From Actinernus sp. WN-2022 (taxonomy: Eukaryota; Cnidaria; Anthozoa; Actiniaria; Actinernidae): a stretch of DNA of 64,000 nt. The stretch is taken from NCBI GenBank assembly GCA_030867875.1, contig JAOWCC010000936.1, forward strand, positions 76,541,032 to 76,605,031, given 5' to 3'. Under the pieces are notes generated by a model. The model was given only the letters and a program-made list of their open reading frames with translations. It searched no databases and had not been told where the DNA came from. Position 1 is the stretch's first letter. The number at the start of each line of letters is the position of its first letter. Positions 1 through 22,820 of the stretch are shown one piece after another. A program made the position numbers and the translations under genes.

Positions 1-825
1 GAGTTCGAGCTCACACACACTCGATCGATTGACCTACATAGTTCTTTGGTGAAATCACGTCCCCTCCCCGTTCTATAACAGGTCTATAACTTTTTCAACC
101 AAAGAGTGGAAATTAACTTACCATTGGATAGGATTTTGTAACCTGTGTTTGAATAGACATTGTTTGGGAAGAAAGTGTTCAATTGCGGGAGAGAAATGCT
201 GAACCTGTGTGTGTAGGTGGAAAATTCCCGTAGACGTAGTTGGAATGTTCATGCCGATCCTTTCCTCCCTTTTTCTGGGAAACTGGGTTTCCGAGGGTGC
301 GCCGAAATTTACTGATCTGAGCTACCCTGGTGCCTGTTCCAGGCTCTCAGATCATTGGGAAAAAGGCAGGCGAAAAAAAGAAGAGGGGGACTGGGAGAGA
401 AAGGGGAAAGCGGAAAAGGAGAGCACTACTCAGTTTCCGCTTTTCCCTTTCTCTCCCCCAGTCCCCCTCTTCTTTTTTTCGCCTGCGTTTTTCTTTCGCT
501 TGCTTACAATCTGAGAACCTGGAACAGGCTACTCGCTCCTCAGGCGATCGCAGCGCTTTCCGTTGGCTTAGAGAGGGCAGTAGAACCTCTGGCATCCAAA
601 ATCTGAGATAAACTTAGTAGCTCACTTTCGATATATACTTTACTTGTCACACACAATGGTTTCAATATGAGGCTCCGAGTAAATTAAATATTATAGGTAT
701 ATTCTCCGAGAAAAAAAAAATTTCATTACCAAGTTGTGCGTGACAAGTGGCCGTAAGTTTGTTGATTTTTCCAAAAGTCGAGATTACCCATAACGCACCG
801 CTAGCGTCGTACAAGGAGCAACAAC
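1..825. other. Upstream region of the zinc-finger gene
   Basis: No coding exon is recognised here. The short ORFs at about 209-611 all come from the two arms of one hairpin repeat (327-530). The part nearest the gene (about 730-825) is less AT-rich and should hold the 5' UTR and promoter, but no clear TATA box is seen. Confidence 0.5.
327..530. mobile_element. Fold-back (hairpin) repeat, about 200 bp
   Basis: Two purine/pyrimidine-rich arms of about 90 bp are reverse complements around a short centre near 422-430. The right end reads GGAACAGGCTA, matching the TAGCCTG termini of the small transposon family described elsewhere; the left end has diverged (TGCCTGTTCC). No convincing target duplication is left. 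A related purine-rich hairpin fragment occurs near 23215-23300. Confidence 0.6.
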
Positions 826-13310
<12,485 letters not shown>

Positions 13311-13788
13311 GGAAAGGGATTCAATCTACGATCTTGATTAAAATAATATTAGCAAGAAGTATAGGATTAATGGACTTGGGTTGGAGCTCTTTACAGTCAA
13401 ATTTCGTTGTGCAGCGCAGTAAGAAATAAGGAGGAGATAGAGAATGAACCTTGTCGCACTGTAACGCTGCAGCGAGCGGAGTGGAAATCAATGTGAAACG
13501 TACTCGAATGTTAGCCGGCCCTAACAATATCACGTCACGTTCCGTAGTTTTTCAAATTGATATGCAAACCGCTGTACGATACATTGGATAAACGCAGACT
13601 CAAAGAAAATATAACTGTTTTATAGCCAGCTTTAATATGTACAGACCCCATACGCTGTGTCGAGTCCCACTGACGGCTCGCACTAACGGTTTTGAGGGAC
13701 AATCCTGAAGGAAGGTTGGAAGTTGCGTGTAAATTTAACTAATAGTGTAGATTTTCTGCTTGGCATTTGTGCCGAATATAGCTAGCTA

Positions 13789-14208
13789 TGCATGTATCAG
13801 GCAGATGTGCGGCATTTGACTTTTTTCGAGATTCCCCATCCTGGGGAAAGAAAAAATGGTCAATTGTGATCAAATTGCCACACCTGGGGCAACGAAATTC
13901 CTCCTTAAACTATATATATATACAGCTGAGACAATGGGGGAACTGGAGGTGATCCCAAATAAATGTGAAGTGTTCGTTTTAACTTAATGAAAACAGATGA
14001 AAACGTATTTTTGAAATTCATACCTTCCAACATCCAAGATGGCGACTCGGGAAACAAGAGACTAGGACACAGTCCTCAAGCGGTCGAATTCAAATGTCCA
14101 CACCCTGGGGCAAAGCTTGTAATCAAATTCCCCAAGATTTATCAAATGCCGCACATCTGCCCGAGACCCCCCCCCCCCCCCCCCTGCGGCTTAACATTGA
14201 TACATGCA
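13789..14208. mobile_element. Inverted-repeat element with internal C-run
   Basis: The ends TGCATGTATCA / TGATACATGCA, and inside them GCAGATGTGCGGCATTTGA / TCAAATGCCGCACATCTGC, are reverse complements. A CCTGGGGCAA motif recurs inside, and an 18-nt C-run interrupts the right arm. There are no coding features and target duplications are unclear. Confidence 0.65.
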
Positions 14209-14554
14209 CTAGGGTACAGAGAGAAATTATAGAGTGCACCGAGTGGTCCCGACGAAGTTGGTCAAAATGACGGTAGCATTCGGATCACATTCATATGGTC
14301 AACTTTGCGCGGTAAAATAAAAATTAGCAAAACCAATCAGTTTAAGCTTGGTCTTGTATCTCAACATCACTCAGTGACACTGAATCCCAGTTTAAACGAC
14401 AAGCATTTTGGGCCCGGCACTAAACTTTAGATATGCGTGGCAAAATTTATCGGCGCGGCACTCCTAATTTTTGTCGTCAAAATGGAAATGTTCCGGGTAC
14501 GCGTGCAATCTAGGTGTTCTCAGTCCCTATAAAAAGGTACTCGGCCCGCCTGCT

Positions 14555-14650
14555 AGAGTGCCGTGCCCAAGGTAGGAGTGCCGTGCCCAAGTTAGGAGTG
14601 CCGTGCCCAAGGTAGGAGTGCCGTGCCCAAGGTAGGACTGCCGTGCCCAA
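14555..14650. repeat. 20-bp minisatellite, about 5 copies
   Basis: The unit GTAGGAGTGCCGTGCCCAAG repeats with 1-2 substitutions per copy. Confidence 0.9.
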
Positions 14651-15526
14651 AATAATGGTCATGTAAACCGGGCGTATGTGTGAACCACCTGCAGTTTTGT
14701 ACACTGCCTGGAACAAAGCAAATTACTTCATGTCGATGTACATGGTTCCTTGAAAAGTCCCCGCATTTTGATAGATCGGGTTTTCTCCTTGAAAATACCT
14801 TAAATTTTTACCAAACTCCTTAAATTTTGGTGAAACTTCCTTGGATGTTTGACACGACTCAGTAAACAGCCTCATTTGGCCTCCAGATCGGCGTTAGAAT
14901 GGCATCCTGCAAACTTAACAAGTCAAAGGGTCTAACATTTGAGGTCATTGATGTGTGATCCTGTGGAAAACGAGTCCTTGAAAAGTGTGTATTGTCCTTG
15001 AAATGCCCTTGAAGAAAAAGTTCTGAAGTCTGTATGAACTCACTCCTCTGTAACGTTGAATAAACGGTGGTAATTTTGCACACACAACAGCTGTTTACTT
15101 TGAAATATGAACACTTTCTATTTTGTGAATTTTATTTGCTGTTTTCAATACAACCAGAAGTCTAGCCATTGTTTCTACACCTGAAAACAATAGCCGGACT
15201 TGTAAACAACCTGTACAAGTTTTATTGAATTGGCCACGGTAACGTTCATGGTCGTATCGTATAAAAACTCTGCAACCTCTACGGTTCCGTACTAAATTTC
15301 AAGCCTGAAATTTTGGCTTAAACACATGATTTTTGACACGAACAAAATCACAGACTTCGGTTTTTCGGGTCTTCGTTTTTCGGCATTACCTTGGTGTAAA
15401 AACCTCACATGCAGACTGCGTCATAAAACTCCCTTTGTTAACTATGAATAATTTGCGACTTAGATCCGAAGTGGCACTTGTAAATTTTACAAGGAATTGG
15501 GGAGCCTCTACTTGAAAAAAACATTG

Positions 15527-15585
15527 CCCTGCGTTCAGAGTAGGAATCGAACCCTAACCCCCACCGCTAGACCACGAGTGAATTC
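15527..15585 (-). mobile_element. tRNA-like sequence (SINE head fragment)
   Basis: On the minus strand a box-A-like TGGTCTAGCGGT is followed by a perfect box B, GGTTCGATTCC. The flanks do not pair into an acceptor stem, so it reads as a tRNA-derived SINE fragment rather than a working tRNA gene. Confidence 0.5.
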
Positions 15586-16452
15586 GTTTGGTGGCAATCG
15601 TTTTTTTCACGTATTTATATCGACTAATGAGTAGGTGCATAATTAGCAAATTTCCTCTGAATTTCCTCCTTGGACTCTTATTTACCACGATTTACGTCAT
15701 CACATGGTCAAAATTTGTTGTGGACTCGCGAGGCGGAGCCGATATTAGAAAACGTACAAGGAAGTTTCGTTACAAAGTGTGACAGCTTTGAAAGAGCCAG
15801 CGTTGTCTATAACTTTTCTCGCGTCAGCACCGTTATCTGGACTCTCATTTACCACCGCACATCGACCAATCAGGTCGCGAGGTTACCGGCAATTGTGGTA
15901 AAAATTATAATACACTATAATCGGGTAATACGACAACTCGCCGAGCGCGCGAGGACATGGTCTCCAGGGAATGGTTTTTACACCGAGGTAAAGCCCGGCT
16001 CTTTCCAGGTGTATCATCGACAATCAACTACAGCAAAACAATACCCTGAAATACAAAGAACCCTAACCCCACAATAGAGTTGTTCATTGTCCTGAATTTC
16101 AGAACGTTGATACACCTAGAAATACTCGTTTTCCCGCCTGAGGCTTCGGTCTTCGTTTTTCCGCCTGGGACCCCTGAAGCTAGCGCTGTACTTTTACTAA
16201 TATAATAGCTCTATAAACTACAAGAAGTTGAAAGATACTTTTGCCAAATCTGGTGGGTCATCCTTCGTGTACTGGGTTCTAAAACTGAATTGAACACTTA
16301 TTCGCTATTTTGATTAAGAGTCAATTTTCCAATCAGATGTTACAGGAAAAACGAGGTTCATTGCAAGAGCTCTCTTACCTTTCCTCTCCCCATTTCCCCT
16401 CCCCTCATCCCCCCTCCCCCAGCGCTTGCCACGCAGGCGACGTTGGCACTAA

Positions 16453-17762
16453 AATACACTTACCTTCACACACCCTGGCACTACAAGGTAATTAATACAC
16501 TTACCTTCACACACCCTGGCACTACAAGGTAATTAATACACTTACCTTCGCACACCCTGGCACTACAAGGTAATTAATACACTTACCTTCGCACACCCTG
16601 GCACTACAAGGTAATTAATACACTTACCTTCGCACACCCTGGCACTACAAGGTAATTAATACACTTACCTTCGCACACCCTGGCACTACAAGGTAATTAA
16701 TACACTTACCTTCGCACACCCTGGCACTACAAGGTAATTAATACACTTACCTTCGCACACCCTGGCACTACAAGGTAATTAATACACTTACCTTCGCACA
16801 CCCTGGCACTACAAGGTAATTAATACACTTACCTTCGCACACCCTGGCACTACAAGGTAATTAATACACTTACCTTCGCACACCCTGGCACTACAAGGTA
16901 ATTAATACACTTACCTTCGCACACCCTGGCACTACAAGGTAATTAATACACTTACCTTCGCACACCCTGGCACTACAAGGTAATTAATACACTTACCTTC
17001 GCACACCCTGGCACTACAAGGTAATTAATACACTTACCTTCGCACACCCTGGCACTACAAGGTAATTAATACACTTACCTTCGCACACCCTGGCACTACA
17101 AGGTAATTAATACACTTACCTTCGCACACCCTGGCACTACAAGGTAATTAATACACTTACCTTCGCACACCCTGGCACTACAAGGTAATTAATACACTTA
17201 CCTTCGCACACCCTGGCACTACAAGGTAATTAATACACTTACCTTCGCACACCCTGGCACTACAAGGTAATTAATACACTTACCTTCGCACACCCTGGCA
17301 CTACAAGGTAATTAATACACTTACCTTCGCACACCCTGGCACTACAAGGTAATTAATACACTTACCTTCGCACACCCTGGCACTACAAGGTAATTAATAC
17401 ACTTACCTTCGCACACCCTGGCACTACAAGGTAATTAATACACTTACCTTCGCACACCCTGGCACTACAAGGTAATTAATACACTTACCTTCGCACACCC
17501 TGGCACTACAAGGTAATTAATACACTTACCTTCGCACACCCTGGCACTACAAGGTAATTAATACACTTACCTTCGCACACCCTGGCACTACAAGGTAATT
17601 AATACACTTACCTTCGCACACCCTGGCACTACAAGGTAATTAATACACTTACCTTCGCACACCCTGGCACTACAAGGTAATTAATACACTTACCTTCGCA
17701 CACCCTGGCACTACAAGGTAATTAATACACTTACCTTCACACACCCTGGCACTACAAGATAA
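16453..17762. repeat. 41-bp satellite array, about 32 copies
   Basis: The unit (AATTAATACACTTACCTTCG followed by CACACCCTGGCACTACAAGGT) is repeated without length change for 1.3 kb. Interior copies are identical. The first two copies and the last carry CTTCACAC in place of CTTCGCAC, and the last also changes AAGGT to AAGAT. This is the pattern expected when unequal exchange homogenises the core but not the edges. Confidence 0.97.
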
Positions 17763-18636
17763 TTGACCGGTTTAGCTTGTACATTTGATCACCTGACGTT
17801 TTCCTTGAGTAATGTTTTCTAGTTTTTCTGTATCCCAAGAGGACATTTATACATTTCTCTAATTGGAAAACAAAGCACTGAATCCTCTGGAGAGCTGTCA
17901 CATGATCTGAATTGGGACAACCAATGTACAAGCTACATCGGTCAATTCTCCCTGCGGCGCATGGTTCTTTCAAGTTTTACTCTAAAGTTACGAAGTAACA
18001 CTAATAAATTACAACAGTTCTCCCTTGATTCTCCCTTTTATTGCAAATGTAAAATCTCTGAACATTGTCTTGGACAACTGTTTTATACAATCTGTTATTT
18101 CACGCTTTCGGAAATTATTTATCTTCTTTATAAAATATCTGTTAAGATTGCTACATGAAGCAAACTCTAAATTTTCTTTATCAAAAATACAGAACAATAA
18201 TGTGAACATTTGACGCTATGGTGCGTGCGCAAGTCCTAAGTGCGTGCGTAATATCTAAGCCACCGAGTCTCATTTTAATTCAGTGTCTTGTAACCAGACT
18301 ATTTCGATTAAGTGCGATATTTTTCTTTGTATTCTGCAATTAACTGTCCCCAGTAACGATCCCAAGCACCTTTAAAATAAACGGTTTATTTAACGTCGAA
18401 GATGCAGGAAGCCGTTACTGGGTCTCCTAAGCCAGAGGCTTATATTTAAGTATTCCGACGAACTCCAGGATCGAATTGGAATTTAGGTTGGTTTTTGAGG
18501 AGGGAGGACCTTTGCGAAACCGAACTTGCCCCCCCCCCCCCCTACTCGTGTCTAACTGAGTGGGCAACACCATTCGTTATAGACGCGAGTTCAAATACTT
18601 TCTGGAATCCTAAAACGCGGATCTGGTCACAAAAGC

Positions 18637-18671
18637 TAGCCTGTGTACAAAGCTGCGGTATACACAGGCTA
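18637..18671. mobile_element. 35-bp TAGCCTG-type micro-transposon
   Basis: A 35-bp sequence opens TAGCCTGTGTAC and closes with its near reverse complement, TATACACAGGCTA. The flanks are CACAAAAGC (18628-18636) and CATAAAAGC (18672-18680), a 9-bp duplication with one mismatch. It shares termini and duplication length with the elements at 4336, 20385, 24636 and 59374. Confidence 0.6.
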
Positions 18672-18843
18672 CATAAAAGCATGCCCTGGTTTTCCAGATT
18701 CCCGAAGAAATATAATTAAAGATAAAGCAAGGGCGAGGGGGGAAAGGAGAACAGGCTCTGGTAAAACCTATTTTCGAAATTTCGGTCGGGAGTTCCGATT
18801 TTTCGAGGGTGGGTTAACGGCTACACGTAGGCTAACTAAATTG

Positions 18844-18966
18844 GGTATATACTTCGTGGTAGTGTTTCGTTCCATATAGTCTCCCTGCATAATCATTTTC
18901 TCTACTGTTTTACAGTATTATGCAGGGAGACTATATGTAACGAAACACTACCATGAAGTATATACC
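18844..18966. mobile_element. 123-bp palindromic MITE, copy 1 (8-bp target duplication)
   Basis: Arms of about 50 bp starting GGTATATACTTC are near-perfect inverted repeats around a loop of about 25 bp. It is flanked by an exact 8-bp repeat CTAAATTG (18836-18843 and 18967-18974). Eight-base duplications are characteristic of hAT transposons. Copy 2, the same length and with the loop inverted, is at 28529. Confidence 0.9.
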
Positions 18967-19799
18967 CTAAATTGTCAACATATTAAAACATTGAACCTCA
19001 TTGCTTATTGGTTAATCAACACGTTACCAGGCCTGACCGTGAGTGCTGGACGTAACGATAATTTTCGTTGGCTTACAATTGTCCAGTAAAACCGGTGTTA
19101 TACTGATTTGAAACTCAGTACATGGAAGTGAGATTCTCAACGGATTTGACCCGTCTTTTTAAAATTAATTTGTTCTGTTACCGATAAAGAAAGTTGACAT
19201 GCCGGTCTTGGGTGTCAAGTAGTTTAGTAGATGTTGTCAGACTGCGTTTAAAAGACTGGCGGTATTGAAAACCTCGTGAATTATTTAACTTTTTGTGAAT
19301 TACTGTAAAATCGTGTTCAAACTGACCTCAATAATCTAAAAGTCTACTTTCAGTAAGTGAAAGACGACAAATTCCACCAAATGAATTCGTGAAATGTAAA
19401 ATGTCTATAAATAAAACAACTGCTTAGTTCTTCCGACAATTTTTTAAAAATAGAATTAAAAAGTGATTAAATATTTGTGCAAATATTGATGACAATAAAA
19501 ATAAGGCACAAAAAACACATAAAAATGACCAACATAAAACCCATGTAAACATTCACTACATTGAGGCCTGGGTAAGCGAGGAAACATCAATTATTGCTGA
19601 TTTCTTGGGTGAGCAAACGAGCGGGAAACAAAAAAATGTTTTGCTATCACGGCACAAATAAAAACCCACGGCACAAATTAAAAAAAACTCACAGCACAAG
19701 AGCAAAAATTATTTCAGTGGAGAGGAATGGGAACTAAGTTGAAGCGTCGCAAGGTTTTGTGGGATTAAACAAACATGGCGGACGCGATTGTGAAAGGTT

Positions 19800-19949
19800 C
19801 AGACTTCACTATTCTGCATGTCGTATCCTATTGGACTTCACTGATAAAGAATCCCATTGTTTTAGGGTTAGGGTTTGTATTGTTTTAGGGGTAGGCTATT
19901 GTTTGGGTAACCAATAACATTTCAGGTTGCAAACGGTGAAGTCTGCCCC
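19800..19949. mobile_element. 150-bp insertion in the left fold-back arm
   Basis: A 150-bp sequence starting CAGACTTCAC and ending GTGAAGTCTGCCCC is flanked by the 7-bp repeat AAAGGTT (19793-19799 and 19950-19956). The right arm keeps the uninterrupted site (GTGAAAGGTTGACGATATGG on the minus strand), which proves insertion. The interior contains TTAGGGTTAGGGTTTG, a short telomere-like stretch. Confidence 0.85.
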
Positions 19950-20253
19950 AAAGGTTTACGATATGGCGCGTAGTAGTACGACATATTTTGCCAACAGTGT
20001 GGCCATCCTTTGCGAAGAGAATTCAATTTTTGTCCTCAATGCGGCTTAGGTACCAGTGCGTTTAAGGCAGTTTTCAAAAATATTTTGATTATGTGAAGGT
20101 CAAGAATTTGTACTTGTAAATATTTAGTGAAGGTCTAAAGATGTCTTGAAACCTATTGTAGTCCTTCACTAAATATGTACAAGTACAAATTATTGACCAT
20201 CACATAATCAAAATATTTCTTGAAAAGCTTAAATTCTTGATCTTCACACTTAC

Positions 20254-20384
20254 CGGTACCTAAGCCGCACTGAGGACAAAAATTGAACTCTCTCCTCAAA
20301 GGATGGCCACACTGTTGGCAAACATGTCGTACTACTACGCGCCATATCGTCAACCTTTCACAATCGCGTCCGCCATATTTGTTT
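20254..20384 (-). pseudogene. Captured zinc-ribbon exon fragment
   Basis: The minus strand of the right arm encodes a four-cysteine zinc ribbon, CQQCGHPLRREFNFCPQCG, ending at a strong splice donor (ACCG|GTAAGTG, exon end 20254). An in-frame stretch upstream reads RDCERLTIWR. The left arm (about 19958-20056) has a diverged copy whose donor is lost. It looks like a host exon captured by a transposon; no further exons are recognisable, so it is probably not an independent gene. Confidence 0.5.
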
Positions 20385-20544
20385 TAGCCTGCAGAACAGG
20401 CGCTTTGAGGAGAGCCCCAGAAATTAGGTCTTGCGAGCGAAGCGAATTCGTTGTGCCAGTCTCCTTTTTCCATTTTCACGCGGCCAAATTATTTTATCAC
20501 TTCCCTTGCGTTGAAATAACACTGAGTGCCTGTTTCGCAGGCTA
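20385..20544. mobile_element. 160-bp TAGCCTG-type transposon in the right fold-back arm
   Basis: It begins TAGCCTGCAGAACAGGCGC and ends CCTGTTTCGCAGGCTA, and is flanked by an exact 9-bp repeat TATTTGTTT (20376-20384 and 20545-20553). The left arm retains the empty site. Interior sequence differs from the other TAGCCTG elements. Confidence 0.85.
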
Positions 20545-20965
20545 TATTTGTTTAATCCCACAAAACCTTGCGACGCTTCAACTTAGTTACCATTCCTCTC
20601 CTCTGAAATAATTTTTGCTCTTGTGCCGTGAACTTGTGTTTCTTGTTTTGTGCCGTGAGATTTTTCTATTTGTGCCGTGGGTTTTTATTTGTGCCGTGAG
20701 TTTTTTGTTTTATGCCGATTTTTTTAAATTTTATGCCGTGAGAATTTTATATGTGCCGTGAGAGTTTTTGTTTTGTGCCGTGCGAGTTTTGTTTTGTGCC
20801 GTGAGATTCTTGTTTGTGCCGTGGGTTTTCATTTGTGCCGTGAGATTTTTGTGCGTGCCGTGAGCAATTTGTTTGCGCCATGACAGTTTTGGGCCACCGT
20901 ATCTTAGAGCTAGGGTTCACAGGTAGAGAAGACAAGGTAAACGAGAGAAAAAGTTTGTTTCGAGC

Positions 20966-21030
20966 GGTCCTACTTAGGCTCGAACTCGTAACCGTTTGCG
21001 TGACCACTACACTAAGCGGGCCTACCGCCT
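20966..21030 (-). mobile_element. tRNA-like sequence (SINE head fragment)
   Basis: On the minus strand, TTAGTGTAGTGGTCACGC resembles box A and GAGTTCGAGCCT resembles box B, about 30 nt apart. No matching acceptor stem was found. Probably a SINE remnant. Confidence 0.4.
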
Positions 21031-22820
21031 TTTTTATCCTTGGTAGGTGCACATGTCAATTAAGAGTAATGATTGTCATTACTTTATAGCGATTTGAAAA
21101 GTCTTTAACTTCGAGATCGTGTTGTACAGAGCTGAATAACCAATCTAGTACCCAGACTCCATTTACTGAAAAACGTGACGCGCGCGGACTAGGGACGACT
21201 GCAGCGTATACAAAATGGCGGAAATTTCTAAATTTAGTGAGCACCTTCATGTTTTCATGTTTTCTGCAAAGAATAAGAGTTTCATGGAAGGATAAACTTC
21301 AAATACTCACGCCATTTCCTTCAGAAACGAAGGAAAAACATATTTTGAACAGTGAAGTTTAGGTTTTGAACACTAGAATAAAATTGCCTACAAACACGAG
21401 ACATGCCACAAGATAGTGTTTACGGCAAAATTCCCGCCGATTTACGCGTCAGCTTGCGCATGCGCCCTCGTCATTCAGCTCTGTCGCTTCGGCGAGCAAA
21501 CATTTGATGCAGAAGTAAACTTTGCTTCTCGGAACTAACAAAACAAGTTTTTGAAATGCTTCAGAATTTTTTTTTGTCCGCCTCGGAAGTAAATTCTGCA
21601 TCCGCAACAAATGTTTCGCGCGCTCAGGCAACGAGTAAACATCTTGGAAAACACTGAAATTCACATACTAGATATGTTTCGCAATAATGTTTGCTCATTT
21701 ATCCAGACCTTTCAGTCAATCTAGTTATCAAAAATTCAGATAATTATTTTGTAAAAAAACTCCATATACCGTAAAATTACGAAATACGAGTTTCAATGTT
21801 TTGCATATATCGTAAAGTAAAATTTTCATGCGAAGTTTTTTAAAACGTTAGGAGCGAGAATTATTCCGAGAAGTACTTAGATCAACTGACAAATTGTTTG
21901 TTCATGCAGGAAGGTGGTCCAAGTCCATTCAGCCTGACTTTCATCAGCCCCTGTGGTTGTTTCAGGTCCCGTTAAAATTCAGTATTTTTTAATTCAGTAA
22001 GCCTTTTCAATATCACCAAAACCGGCGCTTGATACAAGCTTGCTGTCTCATCATGCCAACTTGTCGTACTTGATTGCAAATGTGACGTCAAGTCTGACAA
22101 GAATCGTTCGAAGGTGTGATCACGTACGCATGCGCGATGCCATGCTGAGGAACCTGTAACAAGGAAATGATCTTCTTAATACTCTCTGTCGTAGAATATT
22201 TTCATACAAGTAACGTAACTGGACAATATTCTGTTACCAACAATAATCTGCCACAGGATACACAAGCCCGTTTAGATTGTTCAGTACTGAACACACGTAC
22301 TTAGCTACACTTGAACACTAATTGCAATAAATACGAAGAAACAAGTACGTATCGGTGCTTCCACACAGATCAGGTGAAAATGAAAGCAGACATGCAAAAA
22401 TGACTAACAAACTGTATACGGATATTTTCAAGGAAAATATTGCATCTCATTTTAATGAAGCATCGAGGGAGCAAACTTTGAGTGGTACGGTTCCGCTCGA
22501 GACCTGTATTCTGACTGGACCCATTATACTGTAGCTATATTGTTTTTGTTCTGCTTGTTCTACAGGTTAGGGTGTTTTGTATTTGTTAGGTAAGCCAATA
22601 CTGTGGCTCGTTTCGAGGAGTACTGTCTAACAACCAACAATCAAACATTGAGTCCATACATACACAACATCATGATATAGCGCCTTTAAGGGACTTGAAA
22701 GTGGAGGCATGAGAAGGGACAATGACTTTAGCAAGATCGAACTTCCCCTTCTCTCTCTCCTTCATCTAATCGCTCAAAGTATGTTCCCCTACACTTTGCA
22801 CTTTACCTGCCTCGCATCGA

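Larger units (their letters stand above)
19650..20880. mobile_element. Large fold-back element carrying a duplicated zinc-ribbon exon
   Basis: Two arms (about 19690-20133 and 20153-20640) are inverted copies meeting near 20140. Both contain the same gene-like segment. Outside the arms lie degenerate arrays of about 22 bp built on GTGCCGTGAG(T)n: about twelve units on the right (20620-20880) and three or four on the left. Each arm carries a separate later insertion (19800-19949 and 20385-20544) that the other arm lacks. No transposase is seen. Confidence 0.8.
13311..22820. other. Convergent intergenic region (9.5 kb), repeat-filled
   Basis: This region lies between the stop codons of the zinc-finger gene (plus) and the RalGDS gene (minus). 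I see no host coding exon. It holds the 3' UTRs, an inverted-repeat element (13789-14208), a 20-bp minisatellite, tRNA-like sequences, the 41-bp satellite (16453-17762), two small transposons near 18637-18966 and the fold-back element at 19650-20880. The stretches 14660-15520, 15590-16440, 17770-18620, 18980-19640 and 21040-22490 show nothing I can name. Confidence 0.7.

Noticed and set aside
16453..17762. CRISPR-like array
   Set aside because: Units are contiguous with no unique spacers, and the window is eukaryotic.
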